The notes: generated by a model from the letters alone, not told the origin. A stretch of DNA of 64,000 nt from an uncultured beta proteobacterium (GCA_903859155.1 CAIOLO010000010.1:1-64000); one strand, 5' to 3'; counted from the first letter of the stretch, positions 41,756 through 52,864 are shown. Numbers and translations are program-made.

Positions 41756-41891
41756 CTAAGCGTTTATCAATCGTTTCAAAGCGTTGACCAGTTTCAAATC
41801 ACTGGTCAAAAAATTTCTAAGCACTTACTTGTTCACTCATCCGCTGCACCGGGGCGGTGTGCTCGAACCGCTCCGAGAATCCGGGCGGAAC

Positions 41892-42755
41892 TCACACTGC
41901 CGCGGCGCCCCCTACAATCTCGGACAATTCCTTGGTAATCGCCGCCTGGCGGGCCTTGTTGTAGACCAGAGTCAGCTCGCCAATCACGTCCCCGGCGTTG
42001 TCACTGGCTGCCTTCATCGCCACCATCCGCGCCGACTGTTCCGAGGCCATGTTTTCAGATAGCGCCTGCAAAATGATCGCCTCGATGTAGCGCGTCAAAG
42101 CCTGATCGAGAACCACCTTCGCCTCCGGCTCGTAGATGTAGTCCCAGGTGCCTTCGGGCGATCCGAGGCGCTCACCGGAGAGCGGCAGGAGCTGCTCCAT
42201 CACCGTTTCCTGCTTCATGGTGTTAATGAAGCGGGTGTAGAAGATTACCACCCGGTCGAAGCGGTTCTCGACATAGCCATCAAGCATTACCTTGATAACG
42301 CCGATTAACTTCTCCAGGTGCGGTCGGTCCCCAAGCTGGGTAACCTGGGAAACCACCTTGGCGCCCAGTCGCTGCATGAACCCTAGGCCCTTGTTGCCGA
42401 TGCAGCAGACTTCGAACTTTTCGCCCTGTGATTCCCACTCCTTCATCTGGTTGAGGGCCAGACGCTGCACGTTGGTGTTGAGCCCCCCGCACAGGCCCTT
42501 GTCGGTGGTGATGATGATGATGCCCACCCCTTTCGAGGTGTCGCGCTCGATCAGATAGGGATGGCGGTACTCGGGATTGGCATGCGAAATGTGCGCCGCC
42601 AGATTGCGTATTTTTTCGCCATAGGGGCGCACCGCGCGCATGCGCTCCTGCGCCTTCCTCATTTTGGAGGCAGCGACCATCTCCATGGCCTTGGTGATCT
42701 TGCGCGTGTTCTGCACGCTCTTGATCTTGTTGCGTATCTCTTTAGAGCCTGGCAT
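41892..42755 (-). CDS. atpG: F1Fo ATP synthase gamma subunit
   Basis: A 287-residue central-stalk subunit. The N-terminal coiled coil [35 protein letters not shown] and the C-terminal [46 protein letters not shown] are the conserved helices that rotate inside alpha3beta3. The gap to atpD (145 bases) is longer than elsewhere in the operon but holds no feature I recognise. Confidence 0.97.
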   Translation of the reverse strand: MPGSKEIRNKIKSVQNTRKITKAMEMVAASKMRKAQERMRAVRPYGEKIRNLAAHISHANPEYRHPYLIERDTSKGVGIIIITTDKGLCGGLNTNVQRLALNQMKEWESQGEKFEVCCIGNKGLGFMQRLGAKVVSQVTQLGDRPHLEKLIGVIKVMLDGYVENRFDRVVIFYTRFINTMKQETVMEQLLPLSGERLGSPEGTWDYIYEPEAKVVLDQALTRYIEAIILQALSENMASEQSARMVAMKAASDNAGDVIGELTLVYNKARQAAITKELSEIVGGAAAV

Positions 42756-42859
42756 CTGCTAGTTCCAGTTGCTAATTCGTTCCCGATTCGAACAGCGCAT
42801 CGGCGACCGTTCCAATTCTGGGAGCTGTTGCGGCGCCGACAGGCGTCCGCCAATAACAG

Positions 42860-44410
42860 TTAATAACTGCCGTTCTTCTTCCAATCGTCGATCGCCGCTT
42901 TCAGGGCAGCTTCGTCCTCCGCACTCATGTCCTTCTTTTCCTCAAGACGGTTCAGGATGTCGGCGTACTTGGCGCGCATATGGTCCCTGAGCGAGCGCTC
43001 GGCGGCGAGCGCCTTTTTCACTTCGACGTCGTCGAAATAGCCGTTGTTCACGGCAAACAGCGTAAGCACCATTTCAACGACCTGCATCGGCTGGTATTGT
43101 GGTTGCTTCATGAGTTCGGTCACCATGCGTCCGCGCTCGAGCTGTTTCCGGGTGGCTTCATCCAGATCCGACGCGAACTGCGCAAATGCCGCTAGTTCGC
43201 GGTACTGGGCAAGCGCCAGGCGCACCCCGGCGCCCACATCGCGGCGCTTCATGATCTTGGTCTGTGCCGCACCGCCCACACGCGATACCGAAACACCGGC
43301 GTTGATGGCAGGACGGATGCCGGCATTGAACAGGTCGGTCTCTAGAAAGATCTGCCCGTCAGTGATTGAAATCACGTTGGTCGGCACGAACGCGGATACG
43401 TCACCCGCCTGCGTCTCGATCACCGGCAGCGCGGTCAGCGAACCGGTCTTGCCCTTGACCGCGCCCTTGGTAAAGCGCTCCACCCAGGCTTCGGACACGC
43501 GCGCAGCGCGCTCGAGCAAACGCGAATGCAGGTAGAACACGTCACCAGGATAGGCTTCGCGTCCCGGCGGACGGCGCAGTAGCAGTGACACTTGCCGGTA
43601 GGCCCAGGCCTGCTTGGTCAGATCGTCATAAATGATGAGGGCATCCTGGCCGCGATCACGGAAATACTCGCCCATGGTGCAACCCGAATAAGGCGCGATG
43701 AACTGCATCGCCGCGGATTCCGAGGCGGTGGCGGCCACCACAATGGTGTATTCCATGGCGCCGTGCTCTTCGAGCTTGCGCACCACGTTGGCGATGGTTG
43801 AGGCTTTCTGTCCGATGGCGACGTAGATGCAGAATAGGTCCTTGCCCTTCTGGTTGATGATGGCGTCAATCGCCACCGCGGTCTTGCCAGTCTGCCGGTC
43901 GCCGATGATCAACTCGCGCTGTCCGCGGCCCACCGGAACCATCGCGTCGATCGACTTCAATCCGGTCTGCACCGGCTGCGAAACCGACTTTCTCCAGATC
44001 ACCCCGGGGGCGACCTTTTCGATCACGTCGGTTTCTTTGGCGTTAATCGGTCCCTTGCCGTCAATGGGTTGCCCCAGCGAATTGACCACGCGCCCTATCA
44101 ATTCCGGGCCAATCGGCACCGACAGGATTTGGCCGGTGCATTTGACCGGATCCCCTTCGGATATATGCTCGTATTCGCCCAGAATCACCGCGCCGACCGA
44201 ATCTCGCTCCAGGTTGAGTGCGAGGCCGAATGTGTTGCGAGGAAATTCCAGCATCTCTCCCTGCATCACATTGGACAGGCCGTGTACGCGGCAGATGCCG
44301 TCGGTCACCGTGACGACCGTGCCCTGGGTGCGAACGTCGGCCGAGAGCGCCAGATTGGCAATCTTCGAGCGCAGCAGTTCGCTGATTTCGGAGGGTTTCA
44401 GCTGTTGCAT
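42860..44410 (-). CDS. atpA: F1Fo ATP synthase alpha subunit
   Basis: A 516-residue regulatory subunit. The start [20 protein letters not shown], the P-loop [15 protein letters not shown] (near residue 170), the arginine-finger region [16 protein letters not shown] and the C-terminal helical domain are all present. Length is normal for proteobacteria. Confidence 0.98.
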   Translation of the reverse strand: MQQLKPSEISELLRSKIANLALSADVRTQGTVVTVTDGICRVHGLSNVMQGEMLEFPRNTFGLALNLERDSVGAVILGEYEHISEGDPVKCTGQILSVPIGPELIGRVVNSLGQPIDGKGPINAKETDVIEKVAPGVIWRKSVSQPVQTGLKSIDAMVPVGRGQRELIIGDRQTGKTAVAIDAIINQKGKDLFCIYVAIGQKASTIANVVRKLEEHGAMEYTIVVAATASESAAMQFIAPYSGCTMGEYFRDRGQDALIIYDDLTKQAWAYRQVSLLLRRPPGREAYPGDVFYLHSRLLERAARVSEAWVERFTKGAVKGKTGSLTALPVIETQAGDVSAFVPTNVISITDGQIFLETDLFNAGIRPAINAGVSVSRVGGAAQTKIMKRRDVGAGVRLALAQYRELAAFAQFASDLDEATRKQLERGRMVTELMKQPQYQPMQVVEMVLTLFAVNNGYFDDVEVKKALAAERSLRDHMRAKYADILNRLEEKKDMSAEDEAALKAAIDDWKKNGSY

Positions 44411-44494
44411 GACAGTTCCGATATGGTGAGAGTTTTGTAAGTTCTATTGGCAAATGGCAATAGCGCGGTGCCCGGAAATTGAGAATGCACCGCT

Positions 44495-45028
44495 CTAGCT
44501 GCCCATCAATCCGTTGCGCATGGCTTCGAGCTTGCCGCGCACCGAGCCATCAATGACCTGATCACCAACGCGCACTCGGGCACCGCCAATCAACGCCTGG
44601 TCAACGGCAACCTTGGGACGTATCTTCCGCTTGAAGCGGCGCTCCAGATCCACGACCAGCGCCGCCAGTTCAGCACCTTCAAGTGCGTAGGCGCTGGTTA
44701 TTTCCGCGTCGATGGCGCCCTCGCGTTGCGCCTTCAACAGCTCAAACTGCGAAGCGATCGTGGGCAAGGCTTCAAGGCGCTTGTTCTCAATGAGAATCTG
44801 GACCAGGCCACTGACTTCGGCTGGCCGTTTTTCCACAACCGAAAACAGGTCCGCCATTTGCGCGTCGCTGACGTTGGGATTGCCCGCAAGCTGCATTATT
44901 TCCTGTGACTGCGCTACGAACGCCAGGCTGGAGAGGGCATCGGACCAGAGCGCGAGCGTTCCAGCCTTGTCGGCCACGGCGAACGCGGCCTCGGCGTAGG
45001 GTCGCGCGATTGTGGCGACTTCTGCCAT
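44495..45028 (-). CDS. atpH: F1Fo ATP synthase delta subunit
   Basis: A 177-residue peripheral-stalk subunit. The start ATIARPYAEAAFAVADKAGTLALWSDAL and the C-terminal VDQALIGGARVRVGDQVIDGSVRGKLEAMRNGL are diagnostic. It connects F1 to the b subunits. It lies 4 bases after atpF. Confidence 0.96.
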   Translation of the reverse strand: MAEVATIARPYAEAAFAVADKAGTLALWSDALSSLAFVAQSQEIMQLAGNPNVSDAQMADLFSVVEKRPAEVSGLVQILIENKRLEALPTIASQFELLKAQREGAIDAEITSAYALEGAELAALVVDLERRFKRKIRPKVAVDQALIGGARVRVGDQVIDGSVRGKLEAMRNGLMGS

Positions 45029-45032
45029 TTGC

Positions 45033-45503
45033 TCAGATTTCTTTCTTCAACTGGGCAAGCAGTTCTACATGCGCCTGGGCATTGATCTCGCGGCGCAGGA
45101 TCTTTTCCGCACCCGCGACCGCCAGAGCGGCCACCTGTTCGCGCAACGCCTCGCGGGCCCGTGACACTTCCTGCTCGATTTCTGCCTTGGCCGCTGCCTT
45201 TTCACGGCCGCCTTCGTCGCGCGCTGCCAGCTTCGCCTCTTCGATCATCTGCGAAGCACGCTTCTCAGCCTGGCCGATGATATCCCCGGCGCGGCTACGC
45301 GCCTTGCCGATTTCCTCGTCAGCCTGCTTCGAGGAAAACTCGAGGGCCTGCTTGCCTTTTTCGGCGGCAGCCAAGCCGTCGGCAATGGTTTTCTGGCGAG
45401 TCTCTATCGCGGTCAACAAGTGAGGCCAGATGAATTTGGCCGAAAACCAGATGAACGCAAGAAAGACAACTGCCTGTGCGAAAAGAGTCGCGTTAATGTT
45501 CAT
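45033..45503 (-). CDS. atpF: F1Fo ATP synthase b subunit
   Basis: A 156-residue peripheral-stalk subunit: one N-terminal membrane helix ([24 protein letters not shown]) followed by a long charged coiled coil ([38 protein letters not shown]). The usual proteobacterial length of 156 is matched exactly. Confidence 0.97.
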   Translation of the reverse strand: MNINATLFAQAVVFLAFIWFSAKFIWPHLLTAIETRQKTIADGLAAAEKGKQALEFSSKQADEEIGKARSRAGDIIGQAEKRASQMIEEAKLAARDEGGREKAAAKAEIEQEVSRAREALREQVAALAVAGAEKILRREINAQAHVELLAQLKKEI

Positions 45504-45542
45504 ACGTATTCCCCGAACGGGAAGAGCGGCGCAAGGCCGCGA

Positions 45543-45818
<276 letters not shown>

Positions 45819-45859
45819 TTACGTTCCTTTCCTTAGCTGCAAGACGATTGAATCGAAAA

Positions 45860-46684
45860 TTAGTGGTGCTGGTGGGCCATCGAGATATAGACGATAGTGA
45901 GCATCATGAACACATAAGCCTGCAAGGCGACAATCAGTATGTGAAATACCGCCCACGCCCAGGCCAGTCCCATGGAGACAAACAGGCCAATGTAATAGTC
46001 GTTGCTCCAGGCGCTGTTGGCCGCCCACATCCACAGCAGCAAAAATATCATCTCCCCTGCGTACATGTTGCCGAAAAGCCGCAGCGAATGCGAAAGGGGT
46101 TTGGAAATGTATTCGATAAGATTGAACAGCAGATTGAACGCCCATACCAGCGGATTGGAGCCGAACGGCGAACAAAACAGCTCGTGGATCCAGCCACCAA
46201 AGCCTTTGACTTTAATTGCGAAAAAAACCGTCAACGCTAGGACGGTGAGCGACAGGGCGAAGGTGGTATTGACATCCGAGGTGGGCACGATACGGAAGCC
46301 GTGTTCGCTGATCGAATGCGTACCCAGCGCTATCCAGTCCACTGGCAGGAAATCCATGGAATTCATCAGTAACACCCAGATGAACACGGTCAGGGCCGCC
46401 GGCGCGACAAAAGCGTGGCGCTCGTGCTTGAAAACTCCCTTGGTCTGGTTGTCGATGAAATCGAACACCAATTCAATGAAAGCCTGACGCTTGCCGGGTA
46501 CACCGGCGGTCGCTCCCCGGGCGATCCACCAGAACAGCCCGAAACCGACAACACCCAGCAATATGGACACAGATATAGAGTCCATATTCAGCGTCCAAAA
46601 GCTGCCATCGCCTACCTGCTTGCCAAAGAAGGACAGGTGGTGATTGATATACTCGTTTGGGGTGAGTTCTGTTCCGGAAGCCAT
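45860..46684 (-). CDS. atpB: F1Fo ATP synthase a subunit
   Basis: A 274-residue membrane stator. The essential Arg lies in [22 protein letters not shown] (near residue 190), and the C-terminal helix [16 protein letters not shown] is standard. Residues 1-50 include the first helix. It forms the proton half-channels facing the c-ring. Confidence 0.97.
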   Translation of the reverse strand: MASGTELTPNEYINHHLSFFGKQVGDGSFWTLNMDSISVSILLGVVGFGLFWWIARGATAGVPGKRQAFIELVFDFIDNQTKGVFKHERHAFVAPAALTVFIWVLLMNSMDFLPVDWIALGTHSISEHGFRIVPTSDVNTTFALSLTVLALTVFFAIKVKGFGGWIHELFCSPFGSNPLVWAFNLLFNLIEYISKPLSHSLRLFGNMYAGEMIFLLLWMWAANSAWSNDYYIGLFVSMGLAWAWAVFHILIVALQAYVFMMLTIVYISMAHQHH

Positions 46685-46693
46685 GTCTAATAT

Positions 46694-47092
46694 TCAGCTG
46701 GTTTTTTGCGTTTTCTCGCGAACCAGAATTGCCATCGTAAAAATAAAAGCCGTCACAATAAAAGCGCCGATCAATCCGCCCGGCACCACCTGCTTGTACG
46801 CCGCGAACGCCAGCACCAGCAAAGCCAGCATCAACCCGATCCTAACCGCCTCAGCGACAATTGCCACAACCAGCATGTCCGCCGCAGTTCTTGCCTTGCC
46901 GCGCTGTATCAGCAATCCCGCTGCAATTCCTGCCACTATGGTGGTCGCCCCCCCCAAAACGGCGGAAATCGCTCCATGCATCCCGGCAACCAGTGCGGCA
47001 ATCACCGCGATTACCGCTGTTGCCAGCGCCTGCCACCACAATACGGTTTTGAGCGCCTTGCTCCGCAGGCCTAGCATTCCGGATCGCACCAC
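46694..47092 (-). CDS. atpI: ATP synthase assembly protein I
   Basis: A 132-residue membrane protein with four hydrophobic segments, first in the atp operon and 9 bases before atpB. It helps c-ring assembly in several bacteria and is often poorly conserved. The call rests on position, length and the helix pattern (TVLWWQALATAVIAVIAALVAGMHGAISAVLGG). Confidence 0.85.
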   Translation of the reverse strand: MVRSGMLGLRSKALKTVLWWQALATAVIAVIAALVAGMHGAISAVLGGATTIVAGIAAGLLIQRGKARTAADMLVVAIVAEAVRIGLMLALLVLAFAAYKQVVPGGLIGAFIVTAFIFTMAILVREKTQKTS

Positions 47093-47119
47093 ACATGCTG
47101 CGGTGCCGCAAAGGCTTGG

Positions 47120-47149
47120 ATTCTAATCGTTTAGAGGGCCTGACGTCAA
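47120..47149 (-). promoter_or_regulatory. Sigma-70 promoter of the atp operon
   Basis: Read on the minus strand: TTGACG (47149-47144), an 18-base spacer, and TAGAAT (47125-47120). The -10 ends 27 bases before the atpI ATG. Both hexamers are one base from consensus, the strongest such match noted in the window. Confidence 0.7.
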
Positions 47150-47182
47150 TTTTGAGTGAACGCCCATCCAGCACATCCACTG

Positions 47183-48586
47183 TCAGCGGGGGTAGCAGCT
47201 TTCGATTTGTCGCAGCAGTTTGCCGGCATCCTCAGGCCGGCCAAGGACCCCGAGAGCGGCGTTACAGAGAGAATCCGCGCTTTCGGCCGAGAGTAAAGGG
47301 TAGAGCACGCGACGGTATTTTTCACGCACCTGGGATTCATCGAACGGCCTCCCGGGATCTCCCGGAATTTCGGTAACCAGCGATTGCCTATCGCCATCTC
47401 GAGTCCGTATTTCAATACGTGCGGGCCAAGTGCGCGGGAAATGTTCCATCAATTTCTCGTCGGCCTCCACACTGATTTTTGCAAGCATGTCCACAAATGC
47501 CTGCGGCGTCGACGCTGGCGCGTAATCAAGCCGGTACATTATTTCCGGCGCCAGCGCCGCCAGCACCAACTGGTAGGGAAGACTGGTCATGTGGGAGCCG
47601 CGATCACCGGGAATAACGCCATGGTTGACCATTGCGAGGTACGCCGGGGGAACGGCCACCTTGATAGCTTCGATCAGCGAGGAATCCAGACCACCCTGCA
47701 GCAACTCCTTTAAACCCTGCGCCGCAGCCATGGTCTGGCGGGCGGCACACCAGGGCTTGAAGCCCACATCGAGAACCGCCGCATGCTTGCCAAGGTTAGA
47801 TAGCAGCCGCGCGCCATCTATTTTGAGCCCGTAGACTGCGTGAAACGGCTTGTCCAGCAAGGTCAGATCAGCGGTAAACCCCTCTTGCGCCGCAAAGGCA
47901 GCCATGACGCCATTGCGTACCGCGCCACCCAGGAGCAGCCAGCGTGCCATCTTTCCGCTTTGTTGACCGACGTTGGGGGAAGCAACCACCAAGGCTAGAC
48001 CCAGCGCGTGTGCGGTGAGCTTGTCGTCCAGACCCAACAGGCGTGAGGCCACAGCTGCGGCGCCGAATGGCGCATTGAAATAGGTGGGCCAAATACCGCG
48101 ATACAGTATCGAGGCTCCGCCCATTTCCTCGCCAAGTCGAACCATTGCGTCGTAGCCCGCGCTGATGGCCTCTTCGAGCGCCGACCGACTGCTATTGCCC
48201 AGTGCGCCTGCAATGCTCAAAGCTGCTGGAACCACCAAGGCGCCTGGCGTGGTACCCGCCGCCAGATGAATATCATCTATTTCGCTCAGTCGCGTTAAGG
48301 CGCAATGAAGTTGCACTCGCCCCATGAGCCCCGCCCCAACAGGACCCGCGTCACCCTTTGCGGCTGCCGCCAGCAGTTCTTTCCCCTCGTGCGTATGCGC
48401 GCCAGCGACCCAGGCTAAAACGGCGTCGGCCACGTGCAATCGCAGGATTTCGCGCACGGGATCGGTAAGTCCAGCGCCAGCGCCGCTCACAATGTGAGCA
48501 CCAAGATGCCCAAGAGTACTCATATCACCCCCAAAGGATTGTCCGTATCCGGATATGTCATCAATTGAATCGGCGCTACGCATCAT
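47183..48586 (-). CDS. MmgE/PrpD-family protein
   Basis: A 467-residue cytoplasmic protein of the MmgE/PrpD fold (2-methylcitrate dehydratase, aconitate decarboxylase and relatives). Landmarks are VADAVLAWVAGAHTHEGKELLAAAAKG, the ALTRLSEIDDIHLAAGTTPGALVVPAALSIA block, and TAHALGLALVVASPNVGQQSGKMARWLLLGGAVRNGVMAAFAAQEGF. The family usually has DD/DYDD near the active site; here the matching part reads SEIDDIHL. The start may be ATG 48586 (GGAGG seven bases upstream) or ATG 48523 (GGGGGTGAT upstream), which fits the family N-terminus better. Substrate unknown. It is 21 bases after trkH and immediately upstream of the atp promoter. Confidence 0.85.
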   Translation of the reverse strand: MMRSADSIDDISGYGQSFGGDMSTLGHLGAHIVSGAGAGLTDPVREILRLHVADAVLAWVAGAHTHEGKELLAAAAKGDAGPVGAGLMGRVQLHCALTRLSEIDDIHLAAGTTPGALVVPAALSIAGALGNSSRSALEEAISAGYDAMVRLGEEMGGASILYRGIWPTYFNAPFGAAAVASRLLGLDDKLTAHALGLALVVASPNVGQQSGKMARWLLLGGAVRNGVMAAFAAQEGFTADLTLLDKPFHAVYGLKIDGARLLSNLGKHAAVLDVGFKPWCAARQTMAAAQGLKELLQGGLDSSLIEAIKVAVPPAYLAMVNHGVIPGDRGSHMTSLPYQLVLAALAPEIMYRLDYAPASTPQAFVDMLAKISVEADEKLMEHFPRTWPARIEIRTRDGDRQSLVTEIPGDPGRPFDESQVREKYRRVLYPLLSAESADSLCNAALGVLGRPEDAGKLLRQIESCYPR

Positions 48587-48607
48587 TTACGCGCCTCCGG
48601 TGTCCTG

Positions 48608-50065
48608 CTACTGCCTCCAGAAACCCGGCGTAAATACCACCAGCAACGTCATGAGCTCCAATCGCCCCAGCAACATTGCCATGGTGCACAACCAAGTCTG
48701 CAAATCATTCAGGACCGCATAGGTAGTGGCCGGACCAACCTGCGCGAGGCCAGGCCCGGTGTTGTTGACGCATACGATAATTGCCGAGAAGGCGGTCAAG
48801 ATATCCAGCCCTGATGCGGCCAACAACATGGTGAGCGCAATGATCGTGCCGCCATAAACCAGCATGAACGCCAGCACCGCGAACACGATGTTGTTCTCAA
48901 CCACCTCCCCGGCCAGCTTCACCGGTATGTAGGCGCGCGGATGCACGATGCGCTTGAGTTCACGCAACGCCTGTTTAACCATGATCACCGCACGCACCAT
49001 TTTTATGCCTCCGCCAGTGGATCCCGAGCACGTGGCAAAACAGCACAGGAACAGCATCCATACCGGCGCAAAAATGGGCCACTGATAGTAGTCGGTGTTT
49101 GCAAACCCGGTGGTTGTGGCAATTGACACCACATTGAAGCTGGCAAAACGCAGAGCTGTCCAGAAATCCGCATAAACCTGGTTTCCCAGCAAAAACCAGG
49201 CAATCCCGAAGCAGGAAAAAATGACCACCGCTAAAAACCACCTGGCTTCAGGATCGGCGATATAGGGAACGAACCGGCGTCTGCGGAATGCGACGAAATG
49301 TGTGCCGAAATTGATGCCGGCGACCAGCATGAACAATATGGTCACTGCTTCGATGGCCGGGGAGTTCCAGAAACCGAAACTCTCATCATGCGTGGAAAAT
49401 CCGCCCAAACCCATGGTCGAAAAGGCATGCACGACGGCATCAAACCAGGACATGCCGGCCACCTTCAATCCGACGATACATGCGAGCGTAATCAGGGCGT
49501 ATACCGCCCAAAGACCCTTCGCGGTTTCGGCAATTCGCGGGGTAAGCTTGGCATCTTTCATCGGTCCGGGCGTCTCCGCCCTGAATATCTGGCTGCCACC
49601 GACACCCAGCAGCGGCAATATCGCCACCGCGAGAACCACCACGCCCATGCCACCGAGCCAGACCAGAAACATGCGCCAGAAATTGATCGACGGAGGCAAT
49701 GCGTCCAATCCGGAAAAAACGGTGGCCCCTGTCGTGGTCAACCCCGACACGGTTTCAAAATAGGCATCCGTGAATGACAACTGTGGAAGAAAAATCATCA
49801 GTGGCAGCGTGGCGAAGGCGGGCAGCACCGTCCAGACCAGCGCCACGAGAAGAAATCCGTCTCGCGATTGCAACTCACGACGGTCATGGCGCGTCGCCGC
49901 CCATATCCCGAGGCCAGCGGCCAATGTCATCAGGACCGCTTCGTCGTAGGCGTGCTGGGCTGCGTCCTCCATGAAGAATGAAACCGCTGCGGGAACCGCC
50001 ATGGCGATCGCAAAAATCATCAGGACGACGCCCAGGACATTGAGTACCGGAAGGACTCGAACCAT
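48608..50065 (-). CDS. trkH: Trk potassium uptake system membrane subunit
   Basis: A 485-residue inner-membrane K+ channel-like transporter of the TrkH/KtrB superfamily. P-loop/filter-type segments are seen in VSGLTTTGATVFSGL, VVHAFSTMGLGGFSTHD, IATTTGFANTDYYQWP and VCVNNTGPGLAQVGP, each with the key Gly. TrkA, encoded 23 bases upstream, gates it. Length is normal for TrkH. Confidence 0.95.
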   Translation of the reverse strand: MVRVLPVLNVLGVVLMIFAIAMAVPAAVSFFMEDAAQHAYDEAVLMTLAAGLGIWAATRHDRRELQSRDGFLLVALVWTVLPAFATLPLMIFLPQLSFTDAYFETVSGLTTTGATVFSGLDALPPSINFWRMFLVWLGGMGVVVLAVAILPLLGVGGSQIFRAETPGPMKDAKLTPRIAETAKGLWAVYALITLACIVGLKVAGMSWFDAVVHAFSTMGLGGFSTHDESFGFWNSPAIEAVTILFMLVAGINFGTHFVAFRRRRFVPYIADPEARWFLAVVIFSCFGIAWFLLGNQVYADFWTALRFASFNVVSIATTTGFANTDYYQWPIFAPVWMLFLCCFATCSGSTGGGIKMVRAVIMVKQALRELKRIVHPRAYIPVKLAGEVVENNIVFAVLAFMLVYGGTIIALTMLLAASGLDILTAFSAIIVCVNNTGPGLAQVGPATTYAVLNDLQTWLCTMAMLLGRLELMTLLVVFTPGFWRQ

Positions 50066-50088
50066 TTCCGCAGCTTACTTTTCGCGTG

Positions 50089-51462
50089 TCATAGGAAGCC
50101 GATACCAACCTGGAAAAGCTTCTCGACGCTGGGCAGAAGCTTCTTGTTGGTGACGAATATGATGACATGGTCATCAGCCTGCACCTCGGTATCGTGATGC
50201 GCCATGATTACGCGCTCCCCCCGCACCAGGGCGCCGATGGTCGATCCTTTTGGTAGATCGATCTGCTCAATGCGTCGCCCGACCAGCTTGCATGAACTCG
50301 CATCCCCGTGCACCACTGCTTCAAGCGCTTCGGCAGCACCGCGTCGCAGCGAGTGGACCTGTGTGACGTCACCGCGACGCACGTGCGCCAACAACGATCC
50401 GATGGTGGTCTGCGCAGGCGAAATCGCAATGTCGATCTGGCCGGCCTGCAACAGATCGACATAAGAGCGCCGATTGATGAGCGAGATGACACGCCGGGCG
50501 CCGAAGCGCTTGGCCAGCAGACAGCTCATGATGTTGTTTTCATCATCGTTGGTGACCGCGACGAAAACATCCATCTCCTCGATATTCTCGCTCTCCAGCA
50601 GCGACTCATCGGTTGCATCGCCCTGCAGGACCAGGGCCTTGTTGAGCGCGCCAGAAAGGATCTCGCAGCGACGCTTGTTGTGTTCCACGATTTTGACCAG
50701 GTAATCGCGCTCCAGGGCGCGCGCCAGCCGCAAACCGATGTTGCCCCCGCCAGCGATCATGACGCGGCGCACCGGCTTGTCCATGCGGCGCAATTCGCGC
50801 ATGACCTGGCGGATTTCGTGCGTGGCGGACATGCAAAACACCTCATCCCCGGCTTCGATGACGGTATCACCCTCGGGCACGATGGGGCGGTCGCCTCGGA
50901 AAATTGCCGCCACCCGAGCGTCAACCGATGGGATATGTTGTTTCAGGTCGCTCAACTGGTGACCGACCAGCGGCCCCCCCTGAAAAGCCTTGACTGCCAC
51001 CAGACTCACCTTCCCGTTGGCAAATTCCAGAACCTGCAGCGCCTCGGGAAACTGCACCAACTTGAAAATGTAGTCGGTAAGTATCTGCTCCGGACAGATC
51101 ACCAGATCGACGGCAAAGGTCTCAGGACTGAAGATTCGCTCGTTTTCCAGAAAATCGGTGGCTCGGATTCGTGCAATCCGGGTGGGTACATTGAACAGTG
51201 CGTGCGCAAGCTTGCAGGCAACCAGATTGGTTTCGTCGCTCTGGGTTACTGCAATCAGCATGTCCGCGTCCTCGATTCCGGCTTGGGCCAAAACCGAAGG
51301 ATGTGCGGCGTTGCCGGCGAAGGTGCGTAAGTCCAGGCGATCCTGCAACTCGTGCAGGCGCTGGTTGTCCGTGTCGACAACGGTTATGTCATTTTGCTCC
51401 GACACCAAGCCCTCGGCGACCGATGAGCCCACCTGTCCCGCCCCCAGGATGACAATCTTCAA
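50089..51462 (-). CDS. trkA: Trk system regulatory NAD-binding protein
   Basis: A 457-residue peripheral protein with two RCK modules. The first nucleotide site is MKIVILGAGQVGSSVAEGLVSEQNDITVVD, the second VRRVMIAGGGNIGLRLARALERDYLVKIVEHN (near residue 232). Each is followed by an RCK-C part (NGKVSLVAVKAFQGGPLVGHQL and RRGAAEALEAVVHGDASSCKLVGRRI). It controls TrkH. In betaproteobacteria trkA next to the rsmB/ntrYX block is usual. Confidence 0.96.
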   Translation of the reverse strand: MKIVILGAGQVGSSVAEGLVSEQNDITVVDTDNQRLHELQDRLDLRTFAGNAAHPSVLAQAGIEDADMLIAVTQSDETNLVACKLAHALFNVPTRIARIRATDFLENERIFSPETFAVDLVICPEQILTDYIFKLVQFPEALQVLEFANGKVSLVAVKAFQGGPLVGHQLSDLKQHIPSVDARVAAIFRGDRPIVPEGDTVIEAGDEVFCMSATHEIRQVMRELRRMDKPVRRVMIAGGGNIGLRLARALERDYLVKIVEHNKRRCEILSGALNKALVLQGDATDESLLESENIEEMDVFVAVTNDDENNIMSCLLAKRFGARRVISLINRRSYVDLLQAGQIDIAISPAQTTIGSLLAHVRRGDVTQVHSLRRGAAEALEAVVHGDASSCKLVGRRIEQIDLPKGSTIGALVRGERVIMAHHDTEVQADDHVIIFVTNKKLLPSVEKLFQVGIGFL

Positions 51463-51599
51463 TTAAACATCCCCTTAATATCCTGCTCCGGCCGGACTTT
51501 CAACAACATGGCTGTTTTGCCGAAATGCGGCCCGGTTGCAGCTGAACGGCAAGCATTCTAGGCGCATTGACAAGCAATACCATCACGGAGACTAGCCAG

Positions 51600-52853
51600 T
51601 CAATCCTGCGGTCCTTCGTCGCGTCGGCCAGCCTGAATGCCGATTTGTTTCAGTTTGCGATAAAGATGGGTTCTTTCCAGGCCGCTTTTCTCCGCCACCC
51701 TGGCAATGTTGTTGTTCTCAAGCGCCAGATGGTGCTCGAAATAGATGCGCTCAAACGCCTCGCGTGCCTCGCGCAATGGTTGGTCCAGCGATACACCGGG
51801 GTTACTTGCGTGCAATTGCAATTCGCGCAGAACCCGCTCCGCATCGGCGGCGCCGATCTCCTCATCCAGCGAGGTAAGGGCAAGATTGCGCGAAGCCGCC
51901 TGAAGGCTCTCGAGATTTCCCGGCCAGTGGTATTGGCGCAAAACGTTCAGCGCCGAGGTCGCAAATCGCCTCTGCGGGCAGTAACGGGCTTCGACGAGTT
52001 GGCGCAGCATCTGCACGGCGATCTCCGGAATATCTTCCACATATTCACGCAATGCAGGCAGACCAATGCTCAGTTCGGACAATCGGGAAAGCAAAACCGG
52101 ATCGAATCCATGTTCCCGCTCCAATAGCCCGGGATCCAAGGCGGTAAACGAAATCGGCCGCACCTTGCCGCGATCCGGGCGAGCCAGCAGAAAAGCCAGA
52201 TGCCGCTGCTGGTTCTGCGTCAAATTCGCCAATTCCTCGATGAACAGAATGGCGCCTGTGGCCTGCGCAAGAGTCTCCCGAGATGCATCGGACAACACCT
52301 CTTCACCCACCAGCCATTGCGTTCCCGCCTTTTGCATAAACCTTGCAAAAGGCTCGGGATGGGCTCCCCTTTCCCCGCGAAACAACAGCGGCGACGAGGA
52401 GGTGGCAAGCTGCGAAAGACGCTTTTTCAGATCGGCAAGCAGCACAGAACGCCCGAAATTCGCAAGTGACAAAGTTGCCGGACGGACATCGCGGGCGCGC
52501 AAAGACTTCTTTACCGTCGCCAGAAGCTTTTGCAGGGCAATGGGTTTTTCCAGAAAATCCTGCGCACCAATGCGCGTAGCCTCAACGGCGGTTTCAATGG
52601 TTCCATGGCCGGACATCATCACCACCGGCATTGTCAATTCGCCACCGGCCGCCCATTCCTTGATCAAGGTAATGCCGTCGGTATCCGGCATCCAAATATC
52701 CAGGAGCACAAGATCCGGCCGACCGCGCGCCCGAATTTCGCGCGCCTGCTTGGCATCTTCCGCGAGAAGGACATCATGCCCCTCATCGGAGAGAATTTCC
52801 GATAACAGTTCGCGAATGCCGATTTCGTCGTCTACAACCAGAATTTGCGCCAT
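51600..52853 (-). CDS. ntrX: NtrX-like response regulator with degenerate AAA+ domain
   Basis: A 417-residue regulator. The receiver is intact (Asp52 in LVLLDIWMPDTDG; SGHGTIETAVEA; EKPIALQKL). The central domain aligns to sigma-54 activators but has no Walker A: where GESGTGKE is expected the reading is PLLFRGERGAHPEP. The Walker B-like stretch is ILFIEELANL, and the GAFTGA loop is absent. The C-terminal Fis-type helix-turn-helix (NNNIARVAEKSGLERTHLYRKLKQIGI) is normal. It therefore probably binds DNA and is phosphorylated but cannot activate sigma-54 polymerase. It is encoded directly after NtrY. Confidence 0.9.
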   Translation of the reverse strand: MAQILVVDDEIGIRELLSEILSDEGHDVLLAEDAKQAREIRARGRPDLVLLDIWMPDTDGITLIKEWAAGGELTMPVVMMSGHGTIETAVEATRIGAQDFLEKPIALQKLLATVKKSLRARDVRPATLSLANFGRSVLLADLKKRLSQLATSSSPLLFRGERGAHPEPFARFMQKAGTQWLVGEEVLSDASRETLAQATGAILFIEELANLTQNQQRHLAFLLARPDRGKVRPISFTALDPGLLEREHGFDPVLLSRLSELSIGLPALREYVEDIPEIAVQMLRQLVEARYCPQRRFATSALNVLRQYHWPGNLESLQAASRNLALTSLDEEIGAADAERVLRELQLHASNPGVSLDQPLREAREAFERIYFEHHLALENNNIARVAEKSGLERTHLYRKLKQIGIQAGRRDEGPQD

Positions 52854-52864
52854 GACTTTCGCTT

